Shown here piece by piece: positions 7,533-14,488 of a stretch of 20,599 nucleotides of DNA. Source of the stretch: Chitinophaga pinensis (GTDB lineage Bacteria; Bacteroidota; Bacteroidia; NS11-12g; UBA9320); NCBI GenBank assembly GCA_945890595.1, contig CAMDCQ010000013.1, forward strand, positions 1 through 20,599. Reading direction: 5' to 3'. Within the stretch, counting starts at the first letter, position 1, and each line of letters starts with the position of its first letter. The position numbers and the translations under genes are program-made. Below the pieces are notes generated by a model. It was not told the DNA's origin, did not search any database, and was given only the letters and a program-made list of their open reading frames with translations.

Positions 7533-7847
7533 ATGTCAATACAAGTATCTACAGATAAAGATTTTAATGAGTTGCTAGCCAGTAATGAAAAAGTAGTGGT
7601 TAAGTATTTCGCCAATTGGTGTGGTAGTTGCAAGCTTTTTGCGCCTAAGTACAGACGTTTGTCTGAGGATGAGCGATTTTCAGGTATTATCTTTTTAGAT
7701 GTGAATGCGGAAGAAAATCTCGAAGCACGTAAAGCTGCGGGGGTAGATAACTTGCCGTATTTTGCGGTATTTAAAAATGGTAAGCTTGTAAACGGAGCGG
7801 CTACCAGTCTTGAGCCAAAAGTGGTTGAATTATTAGAGTCCTTATAA
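7533..7847 (+). CDS. Thioredoxin-family protein with a WCGSC active site
   Basis: A 104-residue, single-domain thioredoxin fold with no signal peptide, so cytoplasmic. The active site is FANWCGSCKLF (Cys30 and Cys33), with the cis-proline in DNLPYFAVF (Pro75) and the usual ending. It would pass electrons by disulfide exchange to partner proteins. The central pair is Gly-Ser rather than the classical Gly-Pro, which usually changes the redox potential. The downstream small gene follows after 17 bases (same operon), and a 2-Cys peroxiredoxin faces it across a terminator, suggesting it may reduce that peroxidase; this is an inference from position. A thioredoxin-like regulator rather than the main cellular thioredoxin is also possible. 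Confidence 0.9.
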   Translation: MSIQVSTDKDFNELLASNEKVVVKYFANWCGSCKLFAPKYRRLSEDERFSGIIFLDVNAEENLEARKAAGVDNLPYFAVFKNGKLVNGAATSLEPKVVELLESL

Positions 7848-7864
7848 GTTAGATCAAGAATAAG

Positions 7865-8107
7865 ATGCAGATTCCTGTCATTAAAAAAATTACAGAAGCT
7901 TATAGCTTAGTTGAGTTACAAAAAGCCGAAGCCGCGTTATATGAGGAACAAATTCCTGAAATTGAAATAGAAGGTAAAGATGAAGGTGAGCAGCTTACAC
8001 ATGTTCTAGCGGCTATTTTCATTTTAGAATATATGGCTGAAAAGGGAGTTGACCTAAAAACCGCCTTAAGAGAATATACCTTGAAGGTGAGAAATAGTAT
8101 TTCATAA
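7865..8107 (+). CDS. Small conserved acidic protein downstream of thioredoxin, function unknown
   Basis: An 80-residue protein (MQIPVIKKITEAYSLVELQK...) with no signal peptide or membrane segment. It is acidic in the middle (IPEIEIEGKDEGEQLTH) with two predicted helices (residues about 12-28 and 44-60) and a basic C-terminus (REYTLKVRNSIS). I recall very similar small proteins next to thioredoxin genes in other flavobacteria, probably catalogued as a domain of unknown function (DUF6952 from memory, not verified). It begins at ATG 7865, 17 bases after the thioredoxin stop, so the two are probably co-transcribed, and ends before a strong terminator. A role linked to thioredoxin or peroxide metabolism is only a guess from position. 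Confidence 0.75.
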   Translation: MQIPVIKKITEAYSLVELQKAEAALYEEQIPEIEIEGKDEGEQLTHVLAAIFILEYMAEKGVDLKTALREYTLKVRNSIS

Positions 8108-8147
8108 TTATTTTTACCAACACCTCCATGTTAAGTCATAGAGCAAA

Positions 8148-8178
8148 AAAAAGCCACCTCGCAAAGAAGTGGCTTTTT
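8148..8178. terminator. Bidirectional intrinsic terminator between the thioredoxin operon and peroxiredoxin
   Basis: A perfect 10-bp stem AAAAAGCCAC (8148-8157) and GTGGCTTTTT (8169-8178) with an 11-base loop, flanked by A on the left and T on the right, so it has a U-tract in either direction. It ends both the plus-strand operon and the minus-strand peroxiredoxin gene. Confidence 0.85.
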
Positions 8179-8199
8179 GGTTGTTTACAAAAATCAATC

Positions 8200-8832
8200 T
8201 TAATGTTTTGCGAGGTAATCAGCAACTCCGCCAAATGTAGCATTCATCGCATCTTTACCTTCAGACCAGTTTGCAGGGCAAACTTCACCATGTGTATCCA
8301 AGTGAATAAGTGAGTCTAGCATACGCATAGCTTCATCAATACTTCTTCCCAATGGTAGGTCATTTACTACTTGATGTCTTACTACTCCATTTTTATCAAT
8401 TAAGAATAATCCCCTGTAGGCAATCATCGGTCCTGTAGCTATCAGTTCATTATTTTCATTGTAGTCATAATCTCCAAACAAAATACCGTAGTTAGTGGTG
8501 ATCGTTTTGGTAGTGTCTGCAACTATAGGATAGGTAACGCCCTGTATACCACCGTGATCCTTTGCCATTTGTAACCATCCCCAATGACTTTCTTCAGTGT
8601 CTGTGGAGCAGGCTACTATTTTACAGCCTTTTGCTTCGAAATCAGCAAGCTTCGCTTGAAAAGCATGTAACTCTGTTGGACACACAAAAGTGAAGTCTTT
8701 TGGGTAAAAGAAAAAGATAGCATAGCTGTCTTTTGCATATTCGCTTAAGGAGAAATTTTCTACTATTTCTTCTCCGTTGATTACCGCTCCTGCACTGAAA
8801 TGTGGAGCTTTTTTTCCTACTAATACTGACAT
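8200..8832 (-). CDS. 2-Cys peroxiredoxin (AhpC/TSA, Prx1 type)
   Basis: A 210-residue cytoplasmic thiol peroxidase that reduces H2O2, alkyl hydroperoxides and perhaps peroxynitrite. The peroxidatic cysteine lies in DFTFVCPTELHAF (Cys51, with Pro44 and Thr48 of the PxxxT(x)xC motif), the catalytic Arg near AYRGLF, and the resolving cysteine in HGEVCPANW (Cys185), giving a typical two-cysteine enzyme acting as a homodimer or decamer. Length matches the family. It faces the thioredoxin-like gene, its likely electron donor; I see no AhpF. A TATCTTTG box lies 33 bases upstream. Regulation by OxyR or PerR is possible, but I see no clear operator. Confidence 0.95.
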   Translation of the reverse strand: MSVLVGKKAPHFSAGAVINGEEIVENFSLSEYAKDSYAIFFFYPKDFTFVCPTELHAFQAKLADFEAKGCKIVACSTDTEESHWGWLQMAKDHGGIQGVTYPIVADTTKTITTNYGILFGDYDYNENNELIATGPMIAYRGLFLIDKNGVVRHQVVNDLPLGRSIDEAMRMLDSLIHLDTHGEVCPANWSEGKDAMNATFGGVADYLAKH

Positions 8833-8865
8833 TTTATCTTATTTTTATTAATCGTTTGATCTCTG

Positions 8866-8873
8866 CAAAGATA
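8866..8873 (-). promoter_or_regulatory. Bacteroidota -7 box (TATCTTTG) for peroxiredoxin
   Basis: An exact TAnnTTTG match on the minus strand, 33 bases before the peroxiredoxin ATG, leaving an AT-rich leader of roughly 28 bases. The nearest upstream TTG is only 10 bases away, too close to be a -33 element. Confidence 0.5.
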
Positions 8874-8948
8874 AGAATAACCACAAGCCTTTCTAAGGGT
8901 TGTACATTGTTAATTGATATACTGCAATAAGAAGTTGTAATAAAAAAT

Positions 8949-8979
8949 TTTGCACAATGTTAAATTAATGTTAAGTTTG
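8949..8979 (+). promoter_or_regulatory. Complete Bacteroidota promoter for the MORN-repeat gene
   Basis: TTTG (8949-8952), exactly 19 bases, then TAAGTTTG (8972-8979): the closest match in the window to the phylum consensus. The ATG follows 29 bases later. It supports starting the gene at ATG 9009 and not at the upstream TTG 8988. Confidence 0.7.
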
Positions 8980-9008
8980 TTATCGAATTGTTAACGCACA
9001 TAAAATAT

Positions 9009-9470
9009 ATGAGAAGCCTTCTAACCATAACTGCCGCATTTTTCACCTTTGTAACTTTTGCTTTAACGACCAATATTGTTGTTAAAGATGGTATATATTT
9101 CAATGAAGATGGGAGTTTGTTCTCAGGCGAGTATGAACAATTTGAGTCTGGTATTAAACTAGCTACTATTTCTGTGAACAATGGTTTACTATCGGGGTCT
9201 GCAGTATACTATCATGCAAATGGTGCTATAAAAGAAGAAGGAGCATTTATGGATGGCAAACGGTCAGGTAACTGGTTTCAATACACTGATAATGGAGCGT
9301 TAACTAGTATTGCTGCATTTCATAATGATAAGAAAGAAGGTAAGTGGGTGGTTTGGGATGAAGCTGGAAAAATAAGATTTGAGATGTACTACAAAGAGGG
9401 TCAAAAAGTAGGTACTTGGAAAATGTGGGATGCAGATGGTCGATTAACCACAAAGACTTTTGAGCAGTAA
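9009..9470 (+). CDS. Secreted MORN-repeat (YwqK-like) protein
   Basis: A 153-residue protein with signal peptide MRSLLTITAAFFTFVTFA and then three or four MORN_2-type repeats of about 24 residues. Examples are EGAFMDGKRSGNWFQYTDNG, FHNDKKEGKWVVWDEAG and YYKEGQKVGTWKMWDADG, each with the G-x-W-x-x-(W/Y)-x-x-x-G core. The family is often labelled 'YwqK antitoxin-like' by automatic annotation, but the signal peptide means an envelope or extracellular location here, and no toxin gene is adjacent. I read it as a secreted beta-hairpin repeat protein of unknown partner. The start at ATG 9009 (not TTG 8988) is chosen because it begins the signal peptide and follows a strong promoter. A terminator lies 30 bases after the stop. 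Confidence 0.82.
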   Translation: MRSLLTITAAFFTFVTFALTTNIVVKDGIYFNEDGSLFSGEYEQFESGIKLATISVNNGLLSGSAVYYHANGAIKEEGAFMDGKRSGNWFQYTDNGALTSIAAFHNDKKEGKWVVWDEAGKIRFEMYYKEGQKVGTWKMWDADGRLTTKTFEQ

Positions 9471-9500
9471 TTAATTGTTGTTGCTTTGAATTTTGTAATC

Positions 9501-9534
9501 AAAGTCGTTTGTCGCAAGACAAGCGACTTTTTTT
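9501..9534 (+). terminator. Intrinsic terminator after the MORN-repeat gene
   Basis: A 13-bp stem, AAAGTCGTTTGTC (9501-9513) and GACAAGCGACTTT (9518-9530), with one T-G wobble, closed by a GCAA (GNRA-type) tetraloop and followed by seven T in all. It overlaps the last two bases of the convergent gene's stop codon at 9533-9535. Confidence 0.85.
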
Positions 9535-10048
9535 ATGGTGAGGTTTTATAGTATTCAGAAAATTCTTTGGCTTTTGCCACATATACTTCTGCATTTATTT
9601 TTATCTTTTCTGCCTGTTCGTCAGAAATTGTTTTTACCACTTTTGCTGGCGACCCTAAAACAAGAGAATAGGGAGGGATAATGCTGCAGTTAGTTACCAA
9701 AGCATTTGCCCCAATGACAGAAAACTCTCCAATCTGAGCATTATTAAGTATGGTTGCATTCATGCCTACCAAAACATTATTAGCCAGCGTGGCCCCATGA
9801 ACAATTGCGCCATGACCAATTATGCACTCTTCACCGATATGTGTGGGTTCATTGGGATCACAATGAATGACAGCATTGTCTTGTATATTACTTCGGGCAC
9901 CAATGGTAATGGCATCACTGTCTCCCCTTAAAACAGCTCCGTACCAAACGCTTACTTGGTCTCCTAGTCTTACATCGCCTATCACAGTAGCAGTAGGAGC
10001 GATAAAAACGTCTGTCCCTTTGATAATTGGTTTAGATAGATTACTCAT
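9533..10048 (-). CDS. Gamma carbonic anhydrase-like hexapeptide-repeat protein (YrdA/PaaY type)
   Basis: A 171-residue left-handed parallel beta-helix protein built of hexapeptide repeats (e.g. VFIAPTATVIGDVRLGD, TIGARSNIQDNAVIHCD, NNVLVGMNATILNNAQIGE). The three zinc-ligand histidines of the gamma-carbonic anhydrase family are present: H62 in AVIHCD and H79/H84 in IIGHGAIVHGA, with the conserved Arg41/Asp43 of LRGD. Acts as a cytoplasmic trimer. Carbonic anhydrase activity is plausible, but many YrdA-type proteins have little measured activity and may have other roles. The start ATG 10048 lies inside the end of the acyltransferase gene (8-base overlap), so the two are translationally coupled. 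Confidence 0.9.
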   Translation of the reverse strand: MSNLSKPIIKGTDVFIAPTATVIGDVRLGDQVSVWYGAVLRGDSDAITIGARSNIQDNAVIHCDPNEPTHIGEECIIGHGAIVHGATLANNVLVGMNATILNNAQIGEFSVIGANALVTNCSIIPPYSLVLGSPAKVVKTISDEQAEKIKINAEVYVAKAKEFSEYYKTSP

Positions 10049-10910
10049 TTTCTTTTCTTACGCGTTTCCATCGTTTGTGCGTCCATAGCCAAAATTCAGG
10101 GTGTGCGAGTATTTGCTCTTCTAGTTTTTGGGTATGCGCTATAGTTATTTCTCCTTCATCCGTTTGAGTAGGGTCATCAAAAAGTACATCGATATCTAGG
10201 GTGTAATGCCCTCGCTTAACTTTGTGAATAGAACCGTATAAAACGGGTAAATTATATTTTTTGGCAAATCGTTCTGTACCCAAGGCTACAGCAGTTTCTT
10301 GATTTAAAAAAGTAGTCCAAAGTACAGATTTACTATAGGTTGGACTCTGATCAGCGCCAAAAACAGTCATTCTTGGAGTGGTATGTTCTTCGGTAAAATA
10401 AGTGAAAGAGTCTTTAGTTGTGACCATTCGTAAACCAAATGCGCTGCGCGAAGCTCTTATTTTACGGTCAAAAAAAGGATTATTTAGTTTGCTATACAAG
10501 GCTACAACGTCATGTGGAACTTGTTGATGTAATCCTGACGCCAACATTTCCCAGTTATTATAATGGCCCCCTACGATTAGAACATCTTGGCCTTTTTGAA
10601 AATAGGAGGGAAGAGCGTTCTGTGCGTTTACCACAAATCGTTCATCTATTTCTTTTTGGGTAATACTAAATAGTTTTATGCTTTCTACAATTAAGTCACT
10701 AAAGTGGCTATAAAACGCCCTGCAGATTGCATTGATTTCTCGTTCTGTCTTATGGGGAAATGAATTCCTGAGATTGGAAAGAACTACTTTTTTACGGTAA
10801 CGAATTAGCGTAAAAAATACGAAGGATAAAAAATCAGAAAAACAGTATAACAGCCAGTAAGGCAAGTAGGATAGTGGTTTTAGAATAAGATAAAAAAGTA
10901 TTTTACTCAT
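10041..10910 (-). CDS. LpxL/HtrB-type lipid A acyltransferase
   Basis: A 289-residue membrane-associated acyltransferase. One hydrophobic segment near the N-terminus (about residues 12-36) anchors it to the inner membrane. The catalytic HX4E motif appears in GGHYNNWE (His116, Glu121), followed by FGADQSPTY and the C-terminal PEFWLWTHKRWK, all typical of the family that adds a secondary acyl chain to the lipid A precursor from acyl-ACP. Which chain is transferred cannot be told from sequence. The ATG lies 4 bases after a TACATTTG box, predicting a leaderless transcript with the gamma-CA-like gene behind it. Ornithine-lipid-type acylation is an alternative in this family. Confidence 0.9.
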   Translation of the reverse strand: MSKILFYLILKPLSYLPYWLLYCFSDFLSFVFFTLIRYRKKVVLSNLRNSFPHKTEREINAICRAFYSHFSDLIVESIKLFSITQKEIDERFVVNAQNALPSYFQKGQDVLIVGGHYNNWEMLASGLHQQVPHDVVALYSKLNNPFFDRKIRASRSAFGLRMVTTKDSFTYFTEEHTTPRMTVFGADQSPTYSKSVLWTTFLNQETAVALGTERFAKKYNLPVLYGSIHKVKRGHYTLDIDVLFDDPTQTDEGEITIAHTQKLEEQILAHPEFWLWTHKRWKRVRKENE

Positions 10911-10914
10911 GAAA

Positions 10915-10947
10915 CAAATGTAAGGCTTAGATTAAGAATAAACCAAA
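10915..10947 (-). promoter_or_regulatory. Complete Bacteroidota promoter for the acyltransferase/gamma-CA operon
   Basis: Minus strand: TTTG (10944-10947), a 21-base spacer, TACATTTG (10915-10922), then only 4 bases to ATG 10910. Both elements match the phylum consensus. Short quasi-repeats of the type C(T/C)TAG(T/A)TTAA surround it. Confidence 0.6.
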
Positions 10948-10989
10948 GTCTTAGTTTAAACCTAATCTGAGCCCTAGTTTAAGATGGTA

Positions 10990-12801
10990 TTAAATAGAAA
11001 GAGCTCCGTTTTTGGCTCTTTTACGTTCGTGTTCTAGCAAGTAGATCTTACGCAAACGAATATTTTCAGGAGTAACTTCTACATACTCATCAGCTTGTAT
11101 ATACTCTAATGCTTCTTCCAAGGTGAAAAGCTGTGGTGGAATAAGTTTAATTTTCTCATCTGCGCCACTACTTCGAACGTTACTTTGTTTTTTGGCTTTT
11201 GTTAGATTCACCACTACATCTCCAGGACGTGAGTGTTCACCTACCACTTGTCCTTCGTAAATTGCTTGATTTGGAGATACGAAGAATTTACCTCTATCTT
11301 GTAAGTTATTGAGTGAATAAGGAATGGCACCGCCATTTTCCATACTAATCAATGAACCGTTTATACGCTGTGGAATATCTCCTTTGTGAGGTTGAAATTC
11401 TTTAAAACGATGTGAGATGATTGCCTCTCCTTGCGTGGAAGTAAGTAGCGTGTTTCGCAGTCCGATGATTCCACGTGATGGGATCTCAAACTCAAGATGC
11501 ATTACATCTCCTTTAGGTTCCATACTGAGCATATTTCCTTTTCTCAAGGATACAAATTCGATAACCTTGCCGCTGTGATACTCAGGTACATCAATAATCA
11601 ACTCTTCTACTGGCTCACATTTTACTCCGTCAATTTCTTTGATGATTACACGAGGTTGACCAATTTGTAATTCATAGCCTTCTCTACGCATAGTTTCAAT
11701 AAGTACCGCTAAATGCAATACTCCTCTGCCATATACCAAGAAAGAATCTGCAGTAGCAGTTTCTTGTAGTTTCATGGCAAGATTTCTTTCTAGCTCTTGC
11801 TCCAGTCTATCTTTAATATGTCTACTAGTTACATATTTTCCTTCTTTACCAAAGAAAGGAGAATCGTTAATGGTAAACAACATACTTATTGTAGGTTCGT
11901 CTATACTTATAGAAGGTAAAGCTTCAGGGTTTTCTGGGTCAGATATAGTATCACCAATTTCAAAACCTTCAAGTCCTGTTACTGCACAAATATCTCCTGC
12001 GGTAACTTTTTCTACTTTTACTTTGGCAAGACCGTCATATAAGAAAAGTTCTTTTACCTTGGTTTTAGAAACACTTCCATCTCTTTTAACCAAAGAAACA
12101 TTTTGATTTATCAATAATTCGCCTCTTTTTAGTTTTCCAATAGCGATACGGCCAGTATACTTGCTAAAATCTAATGAAGTAATCATCATTTGTACATTCC
12201 CTTCTTCTTGCACAGGTGCAGGAACGTGTGCTAAAATTGCATCTAAGGCAGCGAACATATTGTCGGTAGGTTCTCTCCAATCATTGCTCATCCAACCATT
12301 TTTTGCTGACCCATATACAGTGGCAAAATCGAGCTGATCTTCATTAGCATCCAGTGCAAACATGAGGTCAAATACCTTCTCATGTACCTCCTCTGGAGTA
12401 CAGTTTTCTTTATCTACTTTGTTTACAACCACCACTGGCTTTAATCCAGCTTCTAATGCTTTTTGTAACACAAAACGTGTTTGAGGCATAGGCCCTTCAA
12501 ATGCATCTACTAATAGTAGCACGCCGTCAGCCATATTCATTACACGTTCTACCTCGCCACCAAAATCACTGTGACCAGGGGTGTCGATAATATTTATTTT
12601 GGTGCCTTTGTATTGAACAGAAACATTTTTAGAAAGAATAGTAATACCACGTTCTTTTTCAATGTCATTGTTATCCATAACTAATTCTCCAGGTTTTTCG
12701 TGATCTTTAAAAAATTCACAGGCTTGAAGAATTTTGTCTACTAGGGTAGTTTTACCGTGGTCAACGTGAGCTATTATGGCTACGTTTCTAATTTTTTGCA
12801 T
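10990..12801 (-). CDS. typA: Ribosome-associated translational GTPase TypA/BipA
   Basis: A 603-residue translation-factor GTPase of EF-G type that binds the ribosome and helps stress or low-temperature growth and subunit assembly. The G motifs are all visible: AHVDHGKTTLVDK (G1, about 10-22), RGITI (G2), DTPGHSDF (G3), VNKVDK (G4), with the beta-barrel domain 2 and the BipA-specific C-terminal region (e.g. PSRGIIGLRNTLLTSTQGE, about 435-453). Length is standard. A TACCTTTG box lies 24 bases before the start, so it has its own transcript. Downstream the acyltransferase has a separate promoter. Confidence 0.96.
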   Translation of the reverse strand: MQKIRNVAIIAHVDHGKTTLVDKILQACEFFKDHEKPGELVMDNNDIEKERGITILSKNVSVQYKGTKINIIDTPGHSDFGGEVERVMNMADGVLLLVDAFEGPMPQTRFVLQKALEAGLKPVVVVNKVDKENCTPEEVHEKVFDLMFALDANEDQLDFATVYGSAKNGWMSNDWREPTDNMFAALDAILAHVPAPVQEEGNVQMMITSLDFSKYTGRIAIGKLKRGELLINQNVSLVKRDGSVSKTKVKELFLYDGLAKVKVEKVTAGDICAVTGLEGFEIGDTISDPENPEALPSISIDEPTISMLFTINDSPFFGKEGKYVTSRHIKDRLEQELERNLAMKLQETATADSFLVYGRGVLHLAVLIETMRREGYELQIGQPRVIIKEIDGVKCEPVEELIIDVPEYHSGKVIEFVSLRKGNMLSMEPKGDVMHLEFEIPSRGIIGLRNTLLTSTQGEAIISHRFKEFQPHKGDIPQRINGSLISMENGGAIPYSLNNLQDRGKFFVSPNQAIYEGQVVGEHSRPGDVVVNLTKAKKQSNVRSSGADEKIKLIPPQLFTLEEALEYIQADEYVEVTPENIRLRKIYLLEHERKRAKNGALSI

Positions 12802-12825
12802 AAATTGCTGTATCTAAAATGGGTG

Positions 12826-12833
12826 CAAAGGTA
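12826..12833 (-). promoter_or_regulatory. Bacteroidota -7 box (TACCTTTG) for typA
   Basis: An exact TAnnTTTG match on the minus strand, 24 bases before the typA ATG. No TTG at the usual -33 spacing. Confidence 0.5.
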
Positions 12834-12880
12834 GTGAATAATACCGTTGGAAGTGTTACTTGAATATTACCTAAAAAAAT

Positions 12881-12910
12881 AAAGCCTTAATCACATAAGA
12901 TTAAGGCTTT
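12881..12910 (-). terminator. Intrinsic terminator after dnaA
   Basis: A perfect 12-bp stem AAAGCCTTAATC (12881-12892) and GATTAAGGCTTT (12899-12910) with a 6-base loop. On the minus strand it is followed by a T-rich run (TTTATTTTTTT), so it ends the dnaA transcript about 20 bases after the stop. Confidence 0.85.
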
Positions 12911-12931
12911 AAAAATGTTCTAGAATTACGG

Positions 12932-14365
12932 CTAGTATGTATTTATTTTTATTCTTTTAGTCAGTTCGTCTACATCAGATTTGAACTTCTTGTCCGTGTC
13001 TATAAGATCGTTTACTGTTTGGCAAGCATGAATAACCGTTGAATGATCTCTGCCTCCAAAGTACATACCGATATTTTTAAGACTAGCTTGAGTCAGTTGT
13101 TTAGCAAAGAACATTGATATTTGACGTGCCTGAACAATTTCTCTCTTACGTGTTTTAGACTTCATAAGGTCTACACTCACGCCAAAGTAATCAGAAACGA
13201 GTTTTTGAATAAATTCGATTGAAATTTCTCGTGATGAATTCTTAACAAAGTTTTTCATCATTTTCTTAGTCATTTCTAAGTCGATTTCTTTTCTGTTTAG
13301 AGAAGCCTGCGCAATAAGTGAAATTAATGCGCCTTCTAGTTCGCGTATGTTGCTATCTACTTTATTAGCTACATATTCTATTACCTCTGGAAGAAACTTA
13401 ATGCCATCTTGATACATCTTTTGTTCCAAGATAGAGATCCGTGTTTCGAAGTCAGGATTTTGCAAGTCTGCAGAAAGTCCCCATTTAAATCTAGATAATA
13501 ATCTTTCGTCTACATCCTTGAGATCCTTTGGAGCACGGTCAGAGGTTAAGATTAGTTGTTTTCCGTTTTGGTGCAGGTAGTTGAATATTTGAAAAAATAT
13601 TTCTTGTGTTTTTTCTTTTTTGGCAAAGAATTGAACATCGTCTACAATAAGGACGTCAATCATCTGATAGAAATGTAAAAAATCATTGTAGTTGCCATTC
13701 TTGGCACTATCTACATATTGATTAATAAATCTCTCTGAAGAAACGTACAGTACAGACTTATTACTTGATATTTCTTTGATACGATTTCCAATAGCATGTA
13801 CTAAATGTGTTTTGCCTAAACCCACTCCGCCAAAAATCATCAACGGATTGAAGGCTGTGCCTCCTGGCTTATTAGCAACTGCATAACCAGCTGAACGCGC
13901 TAGCCTATTACACTCTCCTTCCACAAAATTGTCAAAAGTGTAATTAGAGTTGAGTTGAGAATCAACATTCAACTTTTTTAGACCTGGTATAATAAATGGA
14001 TTGTGTATGTTGTTGGAGAGGTTAATTGGCATTCCCATCTCGTTCTTGTTGTTATGAGTAACATTTCGAGTAGGCATACTAACTGTGTATGGTCTTGAAC
14101 TTCCGTTACTGTTTTCTACAATTACATTATATTCTAACTTGGAGCCTGCACCTAACTCTTTTTCAAGGGTTTTTTTAAGTAAGGCAACATAGTGTTCCTC
14201 TAACCATTCATAAAAAAATTGACTAGGAACTTGTATCGTTAGTACCTTGTCTTCTAATTTTAAAGGTTTAATGGGTGTAAACCATGTTTTAAAACTTTGT
14301 GGATTGACATTGTCTTTTATTGTTTGAAGACATTTTTTCCACACCGCCTCTTGATGTTCGCTCAT
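12932..14365 (-). CDS. dnaA: Chromosomal replication initiator DnaA
   Basis: A 477-residue initiator that binds DnaA boxes and opens the origin with ATP. Domain I is at about 1-85 (VWKKCLQTIKDNVNPQSFKTWF), followed by a poorly conserved linker. The AAA+ domain has Walker A FGGVGLGKTH (about 178-187), Walker B VLIVDDVQFF (238-247), sensor I LILTSDRAP (271-279) and the arginine-finger region ERLLSRFKWG (287-296). The C-terminal DNA-binding domain ends with the helix-turn-helix signature MYFGGRDHSTVIHAC. All catalytic residues are intact. It has its own predicted promoter and terminator, so it is monocistronic; dnaN is not adjacent. The replication origin is not evident in the flanking sequence. 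Confidence 0.97.
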   Translation of the reverse strand: MSEHQEAVWKKCLQTIKDNVNPQSFKTWFTPIKPLKLEDKVLTIQVPSQFFYEWLEEHYVALLKKTLEKELGAGSKLEYNVIVENSNGSSRPYTVSMPTRNVTHNNKNEMGMPINLSNNIHNPFIIPGLKKLNVDSQLNSNYTFDNFVEGECNRLARSAGYAVANKPGGTAFNPLMIFGGVGLGKTHLVHAIGNRIKEISSNKSVLYVSSERFINQYVDSAKNGNYNDFLHFYQMIDVLIVDDVQFFAKKEKTQEIFFQIFNYLHQNGKQLILTSDRAPKDLKDVDERLLSRFKWGLSADLQNPDFETRISILEQKMYQDGIKFLPEVIEYVANKVDSNIRELEGALISLIAQASLNRKEIDLEMTKKMMKNFVKNSSREISIEFIQKLVSDYFGVSVDLMKSKTRKREIVQARQISMFFAKQLTQASLKNIGMYFGGRDHSTVIHACQTVNDLIDTDKKFKSDVDELTKRIKINTY

Positions 14366-14383
14366 GTAAGTTTTTGGTTGTTA

Positions 14384-14431
14384 AAAAGTTAGCTTAAAAA
14401 AATTATTATCTCAACAGGTTCTCCCCCTGTT
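14384..14431 (-). promoter_or_regulatory. Probable dnaA promoter with an inverted repeat overlapping the -33 element
   Basis: Minus strand: TTG (14412-14414), 20-base spacer, TAACTTTT (14384-14391, one mismatch to TAnnTTTG), then about 18 bases to the ATG. The inverted repeat AACAGG (14413-14418), 7 bases, CCTGTT (14426-14431) overlaps the -33 TTG, which is where a repressor or activator could act. Promoter assignment is a consensus match; the operator role is inferred. Confidence 0.45.
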
Positions 14432-14488
14432 AGAGTGGTGCAAGTTGGGGTAAAAAAAGTTTCTAAAAAAATAAAAATGGTATTGAAG

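Noticed and set aside
8988..9008. TTG start adding 7 residues before the MORN protein
   Set aside because: It would put LTHIKY before a clean signal peptide; ATG 9009 follows a strong promoter by 29 bases.
9009..9470. MORN protein as the antitoxin of a toxin-antitoxin pair
   Set aside because: The YwqK label is only an automatic family name; this protein is exported and no toxin-sized gene is adjacent.
14366..14488. AT-rich gap upstream of dnaA as a replication origin
   Set aside because: It contains no match to TTATCCACA boxes, no cluster of repeats and only 123 bases; Bacteroidota origins often lie away from dnaA.
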